This document shows, piece by piece, positions 35,291 through 43,560 of a DNA stretch of 64,000 bases. The notes under the pieces are model-generated. The model was not told the DNA's origin and did no database searches. It was given only the letters and a program-made list of their open reading frames with translations. How positions within the stretch are numbered: the stretch's first letter is position 1; each line of letters opens with the position of its first letter. Made by a program: the position numbers and the translations under genes. This DNA comes from Segatella copri (lineage in GTDB: Bacteria; Bacteroidota; Bacteroidia; Bacteroidales; Bacteroidaceae). Where the stretch lies: assembly GCF_015074785.1 (NCBI RefSeq), contig NZ_CP042464.1, forward strand, positions 1,922,001-1,986,000, in the 5' to 3' direction.

Positions 35291-36578
35291 TCAGGGCAGA
35301 CGCATTAAATATTTATTCGTTAACATCTGCGTTGTGCAGTTGTAACTTACTGAATATTAACATTATATATTTGTATATATGAAATATTTTTGTACCTTTG
35401 TAAAGAAATAATTAACAAATAAAAGGTACAAAATGAGCATTATTAAGTTATCTAAACAAATAGCCGACCCACGAGTTCGGGTCGAACTGTCCATAAAATG
35501 GAACATATCATTTACATTACAATCGCTGCGGTAATTGCAGGAGCTCAATCTTGGAACGAAATTGCAGAGTTTGGAAAAAGTAAGTTAGACTTCTTCAAAA
35601 GCGTTTGCAGGGGTTGGAGACTATTCCAAGCCATGACACCTTCAATCGTTTCTTTTTATCTTTGATCCAAAAGGATTTGAAGAGATCTTCAGAAACCGGG
35701 TTAGAGAAATTGTAGGGGAAGTCAAAGGTGTTGTTGCCATTGATGGCAAGCTTATGCGTGGATCAAGCAAGTGTGATGCCGAGCACACTATTGGTCAAGC
35801 TGACTTCCGCACATGGATCGTATCTGCTTGGTCAGCAGACAACAGCATATCACTTGGGCAAGAGAAAGTCGGTGAAAAAACAAATGAAAACGGTCGTTCC
35901 CAAGTTGCTTAGTGCTATAGACGTGTCAAATGCCATTGTGACAATAGATGCTATGGGATGCCAAACTTCTATAACAGAGAAAATCATAGAAGGCAAGGGG
36001 GACTATATTATCGCCTTGAAGGAAAATCAGAAGAAAAGTTACGAATTTGCTAAGGACATGATTTACGAGCATGAGTATAGAGGCAATTGTAATGTAGTGA
36101 CAAAACATTATTCCTTTATGAGGGACATGGTCGTCAGGAAGAAAGAACCTGCATTGTTGTAAGCTATGGGGACATAATGCAGAGAATGTTTAAGAACAGG
36201 TTTGTTGGGTTAAGGTGTTGTCGGGATTACCTCAAGAATCTGTTGCGACATCTGGTGAAACATCTGAGGAAACAAGATACTATATAACTTCCTTAAGTAA
36301 TGAAGACCCCGAAAAGATAGCAAGCGCCATTAGGCAACATTGGTCCATAGAAAACAACTTGCATTGGCAATTGGACATTACTTTCAGAGAAGACGAAAGT
36401 AAGAAAGTCAAAAATGCAGCGAGGAACTTCTCTACCATAAGCAAAATGGTCCTCTCCATCTTGAAAAATGACAAGACGACCAAGGGAAGTCTCAACCTGA
36501 AAAGATTGAAGGCAGGCTGGGATGAAGAGTACCTGTCAAAACTTTTGGAGGGCAGCGCAATTTAATGCGTTTGCCCTG
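35291..36578 (+). mobile_element. ISAs1-family element, tandem copy 1
   Basis: Terminal repeats are CAGGGCARACGCATTAAAT with one difference between ends (35291-35309 and 36560-36578). It is flanked by CCTAATAGTT (35281-35290) and CCTAATAGTTT (36579-36589), a 10-11-bp target repeat fitting ISAs1. Copy 2 follows immediately in the same orientation, sharing the middle target repeat. Confidence 0.9.
35433..36565 (+). pseudogene. ISAs1 transposase, frameshifted (copy 1)
   Basis: The transposase starts MSIIKLSKQIADPR and ends KLLEGSAI, and carries the DDE parts GVVAIDGKLMRGS, IDAMGCQTSIT and QHWSIENNLHWQLDITFREDE. At least five one- or two-base indels break the frame compared with copy 2, for example near 35478, 35600, 35655, 35890 and 36117. 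Very few substitutions separate the copies. Either both are inactive or the sequence contains errors. Confidence 0.85.
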
Positions 36579-36589
36579 CCTAATAGTTT

Positions 36590-37885
36590 CAGGGCAGACG
36601 CATTAAATATTTTATTCGTTAACATCTGCGTTGTGCAGTTGTAACTTACTGAATATTAACATTATATATTTGTATATATGAAATATTTTTGTACCTTTGT
36701 AAGAAATAATTAACAAATAAAAGGTACAAAATGAGCATTATTAAGTTATCTAAACAAATAGCCGACCCACGAGTTGCGGGTCGAACTGTCCATAAAATGG
36801 AACATATCATTTACATTACAATCGCTGCGGTAATTGCAGGAGCTCAATCTTGGAACGAAATTGCAGAGTTTGGAAAAAGTAAGTTAGACTTCTTCAAAAA
36901 GCGTTTGCAGGGGTTGGAGACTATTCCAAGCCATGACACCTTCAATCGTTTCTTTTCTATCTTTGATCCAAAAGGATTTGAAGAGATCTTCAGAAACTGG
37001 GTTAGAGAAATTGTAGGGGAAGTCAAAGGTGTTGTTGCCATTGATGGCAAGCTTATGCGTGGATCAAGCAAGTGTGATGCCGAGCACACTATTGGTCAAG
37101 CTGACTTCCGCACATGGATCGTATCTGCTTGGTCAGCAGACAACAGCATATCACTTGGGCAAAGAAAGTCGGTGAAAAAACAAATGAAATCACGGTCGTT
37201 CCCAAGTTGCTTAGTGCTATAGACGTGTCAAATGCCATTGTGACAATAGATGCTATGGGATGCCAAACTTCTATAACAGAGAAAATCATAGAAGGCAAGG
37301 GGGACTATATTATCGCCTTGAAGGAAAATCAGAAGAAAAGTTACGAATTTGCTAAGGACATGATTTACGAGCATGAGTATAGAGGCAATTGTAATGTAGT
37401 GACAAAACATTATTCCTTTAATGAGGGACATGGTCGTCAGGAAGAAAGAACCTGCATTGTTGTAAGCTATGGGGACATAATGCAGAGAATGTTTAAGAAC
37501 AGGTTTGTTGGGTTAAGGTCTGTTGTCGGGGATTACCTCAAGAAGATCTGTTGCGACATCTGGTGAAACATCTGAGGAAACAAGATACTATATAACTTCC
37601 TTAAGTAATGAAGACCCCGAAAAGATAGCAAGCGCCATTAGGCAACATTGGTCCATAGAAAACAACTTGCATTGGCAATTGGACATTACTTTCAGAGAAG
37701 ACGAAAGTAAGAAAGTCAAAAATGCAGCGAGGAACTTCTCTACCATAAGCAAAATGGTCCTCTCCATCTTGAAAAATGACAAGACGACCAAGGGAAGTCT
37801 CAACCTGAAAAGATTGAAGGCAGGCTGGGATGAAGAGTACCTGTCAAAACTTTTGGAGGGCAGCGCAATTTAATGCGTTGCCCTG
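36590..37885 (+). mobile_element. ISAs1-family element, tandem copy 2
   Basis: It has the same terminal repeats as copy 1 (36590-36608 and 37867-37885) and is followed by a third CCTAATAGTTT at 37886-37896. The unit TSD-IS is thus repeated head to tail. Confidence 0.9.
36731..37873 (+). pseudogene. ISAs1 transposase, frameshifted (copy 2)
   Basis: The N-terminal 155 or so residues are intact to SISLGQ; then a missing base near 37160 (GGGCAAAGAAAG against GGGCAAGAGAAAG in copy 1) shifts the frame, and a second break lies near 37530-37550 before SGETSEETRYYITSLSNEDP. Otherwise all DDE motifs are present. Combining the two copies would give one complete transposase of about 370 residues, the usual ISAs1 length. 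Confidence 0.85.
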
Positions 37886-37996
37886 CCTAATAGTTTACAC
37901 CAAAAGATACAAGTTATCACATTATATTATATTTGCATCATCTTTCATAGAAGACAAAGAATATAGAAAACAACGAACCATCAAACAACAAGAAAT

Positions 37997-38599
37997 ATGG
38001 AACTGAAATACGACATTTACATGCTCAACAATGCCCAGGGCACAGGAGAGAAGCGCCAATACGTTCGTATCGTGCAACATGAACCTATGACCGAGAAGCA
38101 ACTGCAAGAGAAAATCCAGAACCGCTGCTCACTCACCAAGGGAGATGTGGCTGCGGTGTTGGCAGAGCTTCACGACCTTATGGTGGAAGAATTCTCCCTG
38201 GGACACCGCTTTTACATCCCAGAGATAGGCTACTTTCTCCATGTCGGCTAGCCTAGAGATGCCTGAAGAAAATCCCGACAAGAAGATTACGGGCAAGGAA
38301 GTACGCATCACTGGCATCAACTTCCGTCCAGAGGCTAAAAACTGATGGAGGAGGTACAGCGCAACGTCCATTTCGTCCGCTCTCGCTATTCCAACCAATC
38401 CACAAAATACTCTGAGGAAAAGCTATTGGCGAAAATCAAGGAGTACCTCCAGGAGAATCGTTACATCACAACTCGCATCATGCGCATCCACTTCGGCTTG
38501 ACTCCATACATGGCTCAGAAGTGGCTCAACCATTTCTGCGAGAAAGGCATCATGGAGAAGGAAGGCACCCAGCATGCTCCTATCTATTTCTTGAAGTGA
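37997..38599 (+). pseudogene. HU-family DNA-binding protein with C-terminal winged helix, two frameshifts
   Basis: Three frames in series encode one Bacteroidetes-type HU-like protein: MELKYDIYMLNN...FYIPEIGYF (37997-38236), then SMSASLEMPEENPDKKITGK to GINFRPEAK (to 38343), then MEEVQRNVHFVRSRYSNQS...PIYFLK (38345-38599). The breaks are single-base or two-base changes at TTTCTCC (about 38235) and AAAAAC (about 38338). The first two parts form the HU fold, and the third is a small winged-helix domain (IMRIHFGLTPYMAQKWLNHF). Repairing both gives about 200 residues, a normal length. It may be functional if the shifts are sequence errors. Confidence 0.85.
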
Positions 38600-38641
38600 A
38601 GGGAGGAAGAAAATCTATATTTCAATTTAATCATCATTATT

Positions 38642-39748
38642 ATGACAAAGGAAGAGCTGATAGACAGAATCAACGACATCGAATGGGAGGACTTCGAGGC
38701 CAAGGAAGCCAAGAGCGAACTACCCAAGAATATATGGGAGACCGTAAGTGCATTCGCCAACACTTCTGGCGGATGGATAGTGCTTGGAGTGAAGCAGAAT
38801 GGCAAGAAGTTTGAAATCTTCGGAGTTGACAATGCAGAGAAGTTGGAACAAGACTTCCTGGGCACCTTGCGCTCCCAAAAGTTCAATGAAGCTGTTGATG
38901 CAAAGAGCATGCTTTATCATATAGATGGACACAGGTTTTTCTGGATGGATTTGGTGGAGATTCCAGGCAGAAGCGTGAGAGAAGCCCGAACACGCTATAC
39001 CTATCGCATTCCTGAGCAAGAGAACCTTTGGGAGTATTTTCAGATTATGAATAGGAGACTGCGCCTCATCGTGGATACTCCATTCATGATGAACGACGAG
39101 GGCTTCAATGTGGAAGATCGCTCGCAATTCAAGATTCTGAGAGAGGCATTGGTCAATATGCTCTCTCACTTCGACCCTTTCAGCACCATTCACTCCTGCA
39201 TCAATATCTACACCGACAGAGTCGAGTTCTTCAATGCAGGTGGCTATCCTGTGCCTATATCCCAACTGGGCAACCATCTCTATTCTAATCCTCGCAACCC
39301 GATTATCGCCAAGATATTCAGACTCGTAAATCTATCAGAAACTATCGGTTATGGTTTCGACATGATGAATGAGTGGAAAGAAATCACAGGCAATGACGTA
39401 ACTTTCGAGAGTGATATTTGTACCAGCACTGTCACTTTTTGGCTGGATAGTGACAGAGCTACTAACAGAGCTACTAACAGAGCTACTAACAGAGCTGAAG
39501 GTGATAATACATATACAGATGCAACAGACAAAGTTGTATCCATCCTTAAGTTCTGCAAAGAACCAAAATACAGAAAGGAAATATACGATTTAATTGGTGT
39601 TACGTATCAACAATGGAACTTCAAGGCATTCATCGAACCTTTGCTACTTCATGATTATCTGGAACTTACGGTACCAGATAAGCCGACAAGTCCTAAGCAA
39701 CAATACAGAACGACCAAAAAGGGTTTGTTGTTCTTGGAGACAATATAA
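38642..39748 (+). CDS. AlbA_2 (Schlafen-like) ATP-binding protein with repeat linker
   Basis: The 368-residue protein starts with an AlbA_2 domain (WEDFEAKEAKSELPKNIWETVSAFANTSGGWIVLGVKQ, residues 14-55), continues with a GHKL-type ATPase region (REALVNMLSHFDPF, IYTDRVEFFNAGGYP, IGYGFDMMNEW), and ends in a winged helix (KEIYDLIGVTYQQWNF). Between the last two lies a repeat RATNRATNRATNR coded by a 12-bp tandem (about 39457-39495). AlbA_2 proteins are predicted nucleic-acid binders or regulators, often in accessory regions. It is shorter than many relatives. Function is unknown. Confidence 0.85.
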   Translation: MTKEELIDRINDIEWEDFEAKEAKSELPKNIWETVSAFANTSGGWIVLGVKQNGKKFEIFGVDNAEKLEQDFLGTLRSQKFNEAVDAKSMLYHIDGHRFFWMDLVEIPGRSVREARTRYTYRIPEQENLWEYFQIMNRRLRLIVDTPFMMNDEGFNVEDRSQFKILREALVNMLSHFDPFSTIHSCINIYTDRVEFFNAGGYPVPISQLGNHLYSNPRNPIIAKIFRLVNLSETIGYGFDMMNEWKEITGNDVTFESDICTSTVTFWLDSDRATNRATNRATNRAEGDNTYTDATDKVVSILKFCKEPKYRKEIYDLIGVTYQQWNFKAFIEPLLLHDYLELTVPDKPTSPKQQYRTTKKGLLFLETI

Positions 39749-40155
39749 AACAATACGACTCTGTCGCTTTTTTAGTACTGAACGACAGAGTCAACGATAT
39801 AGTCAACGACAGAGTCAGACATTTCAAGCTCTGTTACTTTTCGTAAAATCGTAACAGAGCTAGTAACAGAGCTATAGTAACTATGTCGGTAACCATGTTG
39901 GTAACTATGTCACAAAAAAGAATAAAAATAAAGTTCATCTCTTCGAGAAAGATTCTTCACTACTTTGGGATGCAGTGATAAACGTAGATCCATGGAAATT
40001 CAGAATCATGCTACAGGTATGCCAAGGACAATTACGATGAAGGCATCAAGACTGGCAGCAAGCGAGAATTTGGGTATGAGTGGAATGCCGATGACATGCA
40101 AAAGCATCAAGAAAAAATGCTAATTTTCATTATGAAGCCAACACTATAGAAGTTA
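39749..40155 (+). other. Degenerate coding-type repeats and gene remnants
   Basis: No complete gene lies here. Fragments read LNDRVNDIVNDRVRHF (39778-39845), NRASNRAIVTMSVTMLVTMS (39855-39910) and YAKDNYDEGIKTGSKREFGY (about 40018-40080). The first two are 12-15-base repeats of the same style as the linker of the preceding AlbA_2 gene but with different sequence. Confidence 0.55.
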
Positions 40156-40179
40156 CAAAAGCAACAACAATTCTGCAAA

Positions 40180-40242
40180 AAGTGCCGATACTGATGCCAA
40201 AAGTGCTTAAAAAATCGACTTTTGGCACCACTATCGGCACTT
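40180..40242. repeat. 25-bp inverted repeat upstream of a truncated AAA ATPase gene
   Basis: The arms 40180-40204 and 40218-40242 match in 23 of 25 positions when inverted, with a 13-base loop; core words are AAGTGCCGATA and TGCCAAAAGT. A -7 box TATCTTTGC lies at 40280-40288, so the dyad is about 40 bases upstream of it. Confidence 0.8.
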
Positions 40243-40312
40243 TTCTATGTTTTTCTGCTTATTTTTCGATATTTTATAGTATCTTTGCCCCATCATCAAA
40301 ACGACAAAAGAT

Positions 40313-40459
40313 ATGCAGCAAAATATAATCGGAAGAAAGCGAGAAATCAACTTGTTGGAGAATTGCATCAACTCCAATAAGTCTGAGTTTGTCGCCATCT
40401 ATGGCAGAAGAAGAATTGGAAAGACCCATCTTGTAAAGCAACTATTGGGCAAATCATAA
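40313..40459 (+). pseudogene. Truncated AAA ATPase, N-terminal 48 residues
   Basis: The frame MQQNIIGRKREINLLENCIN continues to VAIYGRRRIGKTHLVKQLLG and stops at 40459. The GRRRIGKT Walker A and spacing match the multicopy AAA ATPases of Bacteroidales, which have over 400 residues. The sequence then changes abruptly to AT-rich DNA, so the rest of the gene was lost or replaced. Confidence 0.85.
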
Positions 40460-40487
40460 ATATAAACTAACTAAGCCCCTTTTTAAA

Positions 40488-41162
40488 GTGGGTTCAGTAA
40501 TTCTAATATATCTGCTTATGTTAATATTTCTCCCAAAAGACAAAATAGACATTATGCAAAGAATGATTATCACTCTTTGCATAATGTCTATTCCTTTTTT
40601 CCAATCGTTTTCTAAAAGGTATTCAAAGACAAAGTTAAAGATAGATATTCCTTCTGAGAATATTCATTTTAGAATGCAAGTATATAAAGGCAAAAACTAT
40701 TTCATTTTACCGAAAGTAGCTTTAAACTCTTTAAATAAATATATGGATAATGAAAGAATTTGGCAATGGCAGAAAACATATATTATTGGCAAATCAAATG
40801 TAATATTAGACAGTTTAAAAGTTGGAGACATCGTTGGAGATATATGTACTGGTTTTTATAAAATTCGTAAGAAAACTTCTTTTAGATTATTATATTTTAT
40901 TCCGCCACAAAAAATAGGAAGTGTCATATTACCTTATATGTATAATGAAAAAGCAAATAGACTTTATGTTAAAAATATTAGTGATTATATAACTACACCG
41001 GATACAAAATACCTCTATTCTATAGATGATAATCACCTTATATGGATAGAAAATACACCATCTTATGAAAAAATACCGAATGAAGTATGTCGTTTGCAGA
41101 TATATAATCATCCACCTCTAAGCGTAGAGAGAGAATTAAAGGAAGAATATTTTAAGAAATAA
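40488..41162 (+). CDS. AT-rich orphan membrane protein
   Basis: This 224-residue frame starts at GTG 40488. The start is uncertain, because the frame may have been joined to the ATPase remnant. It has two hydrophobic segments near the N-terminus (ILIYLLMLIFLP and MIITLCIMSIPFFQSF), then a soluble Lys/Tyr/Ile-rich domain with no motif I recognise. Base composition is markedly more AT-rich than the neighbours (many AAA/ATA/TTA codons), a sign of transfer. It ends 80 bases before a strong terminator hairpin. Confidence 0.55.
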   Translation: MGSVILIYLLMLIFLPKDKIDIMQRMIITLCIMSIPFFQSFSKRYSKTKLKIDIPSENIHFRMQVYKGKNYFILPKVALNSLNKYMDNERIWQWQKTYIIGKSNVILDSLKVGDIVGDICTGFYKIRKKTSFRLLYFIPPQKIGSVILPYMYNEKANRLYVKNISDYITTPDTKYLYSIDDNHLIWIENTPSYEKIPNEVCRLQIYNHPPLSVERELKEEYFKK

Positions 41163-41241
41163 GAGTTCTAATGGCTTAAAACACAACTAAATAACTTTGC
41201 TTGAAAGGGAAAAATAAAATAAAATTCGAGAGTGTAAACTA

Positions 41242-41285
41242 AACTGTGTCAAACTACAATAAATGTAGTTTGACACAGTTTTTTA
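41242..41285 (+). terminator. Strong Rho-independent terminator
   Basis: A perfect 17-bp stem (41242-41258 with 41264-41280), loop ATAAA, then TTTTT. Confidence 0.85.
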
Positions 41286-41302
41286 ATTATGGACAACTTA
41301 TA

Positions 41303-41624
41303 AATCGTTTACTTTAATAAAGAGTTTAAATGGAACAGCCGTGGAAACAAGGAGAACATGCAGCTCAGTTCTTCCTCTAGCCTCAATGCCAAGCTTTACA
41401 AGGCTTTCTGCAAGAATCGTTTCTCGGTTACGCTTGAAGCTAACGACATCTTCAACAAAAGCAATCGTGACATACGATTCTACAATAAGGATGTTACGTT
41501 TTGGCAAAGCAGCACTAGCGATATCCGTTCCTTGCTCTTGACATTCCAGTATAACTTCAATACGTCAAGAAGTCGATACAAGGGTCAAGGTGCTGGTAAT
41601 GAGGAATTGAATCGCTTCAAATAA
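41303..41624 (+). pseudogene. C-terminal remnant of an outer-membrane beta-barrel protein
   Basis: The frame reads YFNKEFKWNSRGNKENMQLS, then LYKAFCKNRFSVTLEANDIFNKSN and FQYNFNTSRSRYKGQGAGNEELNRF before the stop. This is the end of a TonB-receptor-like/OMP_b-brl_3 barrel protein. An in-frame stop lies just upstream (near 41300), so the N-terminal several hundred residues are missing. Confidence 0.8.
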
Positions 41625-41635
41625 TTCTAAAGAGC

Positions 41636-42517
41636 CTAATCTTTCTCCTCCAACCATTCTTCCAGCACCTGGCAATACTCATCGTTTTGCTCGGCGAAAG
41701 GCATATGTCTTGCCCCTACGAAGAGATGCCACTTGGAATCTTGGATACCATCATAGAGGGTCTTTGCCACCAATGGAGTACAGAGGTCATTGGTGCCACT
41801 CATCACCAAGCAAGGCACTTGAATCTCGCCAAGGCGGTCGGTGTAATCATAATCACGGAGCGTACCTGTAGGAGTGTATTCGTTTGGTCCCCAACCATGG
41901 AGATAAGCCTCAGCACCAGCACGCTTCTTCCGGCGAAGACACTCTGGACTATCCTCCGTCACCTCACTGGCACAATGCAAGAGCATGAAGTGCTCATTCG
42001 CCTTGGCATACGCCTCGCTCGAAAAGTCATCCTTCGCCTCAGCCTCGGCAATGGCACGCTGGTCTTCCTCCGACATAAACTTAATCATACGATGTTGCTC
42101 ACTTGCCCACAGTTTGCTGCTCGAAAGGGTGCTGCTGAGGATGGCTGACTTCACGCCCTTTGCTTGCTTCTCTATCAGATAGATGATGGCGAGCATGCCA
42201 CCCCACGACTGTCCTAAGAGATGAAAATGGTCGATGTGGAGATAGTCGATGAGTGAACAAAGTTCGTTGAGCCATGTCTCAGGAGTCCAGAGTTCGGGAT
42301 GTCCCTCTACAAAAGAATTGCCACAACCCAACTGGTCGTACATGATGACGGCACGCCCTGTCTCCGCTACTCTATCCAAGAGCTCAAAATAGTTGTGGGT
42401 ACTGCCTGGTCCACCATGCAAGAGGATGATAGGGCTCTTGCCCTCCTCTGTTTTACCTACGATACGATAATATGTTTGATAGCCCATGAAGGGCATATAT
42501 CCTTCCTTGATTTTCAT
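41636..42517 (-). CDS. pip: Proline iminopeptidase (S33 alpha/beta hydrolase)
   Basis: From ATG 42517 the protein has 293 residues. It shows the oxyanion-hole motif LLHGGPGSTH, the nucleophile elbow GQSWGGML, a helical cap, and the catalytic Asp/His near MSGTNDLCTP and GARHMPFAEQ. Family members release N-terminal proline from peptides in the cytoplasm; no signal peptide is seen. The start at 42517 (MKIKEGYMPFMGYQTYY) fits relatives better than the in-frame 42550. It is convergent with the OMP remnant and divergent from ribE. Confidence 0.87.
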   Translation of the reverse strand: MKIKEGYMPFMGYQTYYRIVGKTEEGKSPIILLHGGPGSTHNYFELLDRVAETGRAVIMYDQLGCGNSFVEGHPELWTPETWLNELCSLIDYLHIDHFHLLGQSWGGMLAIIYLIEKQAKGVKSAILSSTLSSSKLWASEQHRMIKFMSEEDQRAIAEAEAKDDFSSEAYAKANEHFMLLHCASEVTEDSPECLRRKKRAGAEAYLHGWGPNEYTPTGTLRDYDYTDRLGEIQVPCLVMSGTNDLCTPLVAKTLYDGIQDSKWHLFVGARHMPFAEQNDEYCQVLEEWLEEKD

Positions 42518-42687
42518 TGTCTTCAAATGTTTATATATTATAATGTGCAAAAATATAAAAAATATGGCAATTAAACAAATATATCTTGCTTATTTTATCA
42601 AAAGAACTTAAATAATTTGGCTGTTTTTAGCTAATGCAATATCTTTGCAAACTGAAATAATCATGAAACCAAATAAAAATAGAATAT

Positions 42688-43290
42688 ATGTTTAGTGGAA
42701 TCGTAGAAGAAATGGCTACCGTCGTAGCTATCAGACATGATAAGGAGAACATCGACTTTACGTTGAAGTGCTCTTTCGTTGATGAACTCGGCATCGACCA
42801 GAGCGTGGCTCATAATGGTGTGTGCCTCACCGTGGTGGAAATCAAGGACGGTACCTATACTGTTACCGCCATGAAGGAAACCCTGGACCGCAGTAATCTG
42901 GGACTGCTCAAGGTAGGCGACAAGGTGAACGTAGAGCGTTCTATGGTGATGAACGGCCGTCTGGATGGTCATATCGTACAGGGACACGTGGACGAGACTG
43001 CCAAATGTATCGCAATGAAAGACGCTGATGGCTCTACTTATTTTACTTTCGAATATGAGCTCAATAAGGAAATGGCAAGAAAAGGCTATTTCACGGTCGA
43101 CAAGGGCAGCGTTACCGTTAACGGTGTTTCGCTCACCGTCTGTGATCCTAGAGACAACACATTTACCGTTGCTATTATTCCTTATACCAGAGAGAATACC
43201 AACTTCTGCGACATCGAAGTGGGAACGGTAGTGAATATCGAATTCGACATTCTGGGCAAATATATCGCTCGACTCAAGAGCTTTGAATAA
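42688..43290 (+). CDS. ribE: Riboflavin synthase alpha chain
   Basis: This 200-residue protein starts with the hallmark MFSGIVEE and has two lumazine-binding repeats, each with a V-x-L-T-V motif (NGVCLTVVEI, NGVSLTVCDP), and the GHIVQGHVDETA segment. It forms a trimer that converts two 6,7-dimethyl-8-ribityllumazines into riboflavin. A -7 box TATCTTTGC lies near 42639-42647. The gene stands alone, without an FMN riboswitch. The terminator at 43325 isolates it from etfB. Confidence 0.95.
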   Translation: MFSGIVEEMATVVAIRHDKENIDFTLKCSFVDELGIDQSVAHNGVCLTVVEIKDGTYTVTAMKETLDRSNLGLLKVGDKVNVERSMVMNGRLDGHIVQGHVDETAKCIAMKDADGSTYFTFEYELNKEMARKGYFTVDKGSVTVNGVSLTVCDPRDNTFTVAIIPYTRENTNFCDIEVGTVVNIEFDILGKYIARLKSFE

Positions 43291-43324
43291 GCCAGCAAAG
43301 TTAAGTACGGACGTTCTTAAAAAC

Positions 43325-43378
43325 TTGCACATTTCTTGCGTTTTGCGCACAAAGCAAGACTAAATGTGCATTTTTTTA
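43325..43378 (+). terminator. ribE terminator
   Basis: TGCACATTTCTTGC pairs with GCAAGACTAAATGTGCA with a small internal loop, followed by seven T residues. Confidence 0.8.
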
Positions 43379-43386
43379 ATAAAATA

Positions 43387-43419
43387 TTTGCGTAAGCCAT
43401 AAAAAAGTGTTACTTTTGC
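43387..43419 (+). promoter_or_regulatory. Promoter of the etfB-etfA-acd operon
   Basis: TTTG (43387-43390), 20 bases, TACTTTTGC (43411-43419): a full Bacteroidetes consensus. It leaves a leader of about 135 bases before the etfB start with no recognised riboswitch. Confidence 0.8.
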
Positions 43420-43560
43420 CCCGTGTTTTGTCCCAAATTGAACATTGGACAGTAACTTATTAGACGATAGCAAGTCTGACAATCGCACTAGACGACGTAC
43501 AACTTGAGTACTGAGCACTAACAAACTTAGGAAATTATAACAATAACCATTTTTAAAAAT

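Noticed and set aside
30757..41624. Prophage or integrative element
   Set aside because: The accessory genes are clustered, but no phage structural, lysis, integrase or conjugation genes are present and no flanking direct repeats were seen.
43420..43560. Riboswitch in the etfB leader
   Set aside because: The 135-base leader shows no pattern of any riboswitch I know, and no strong stem precedes the start codon.
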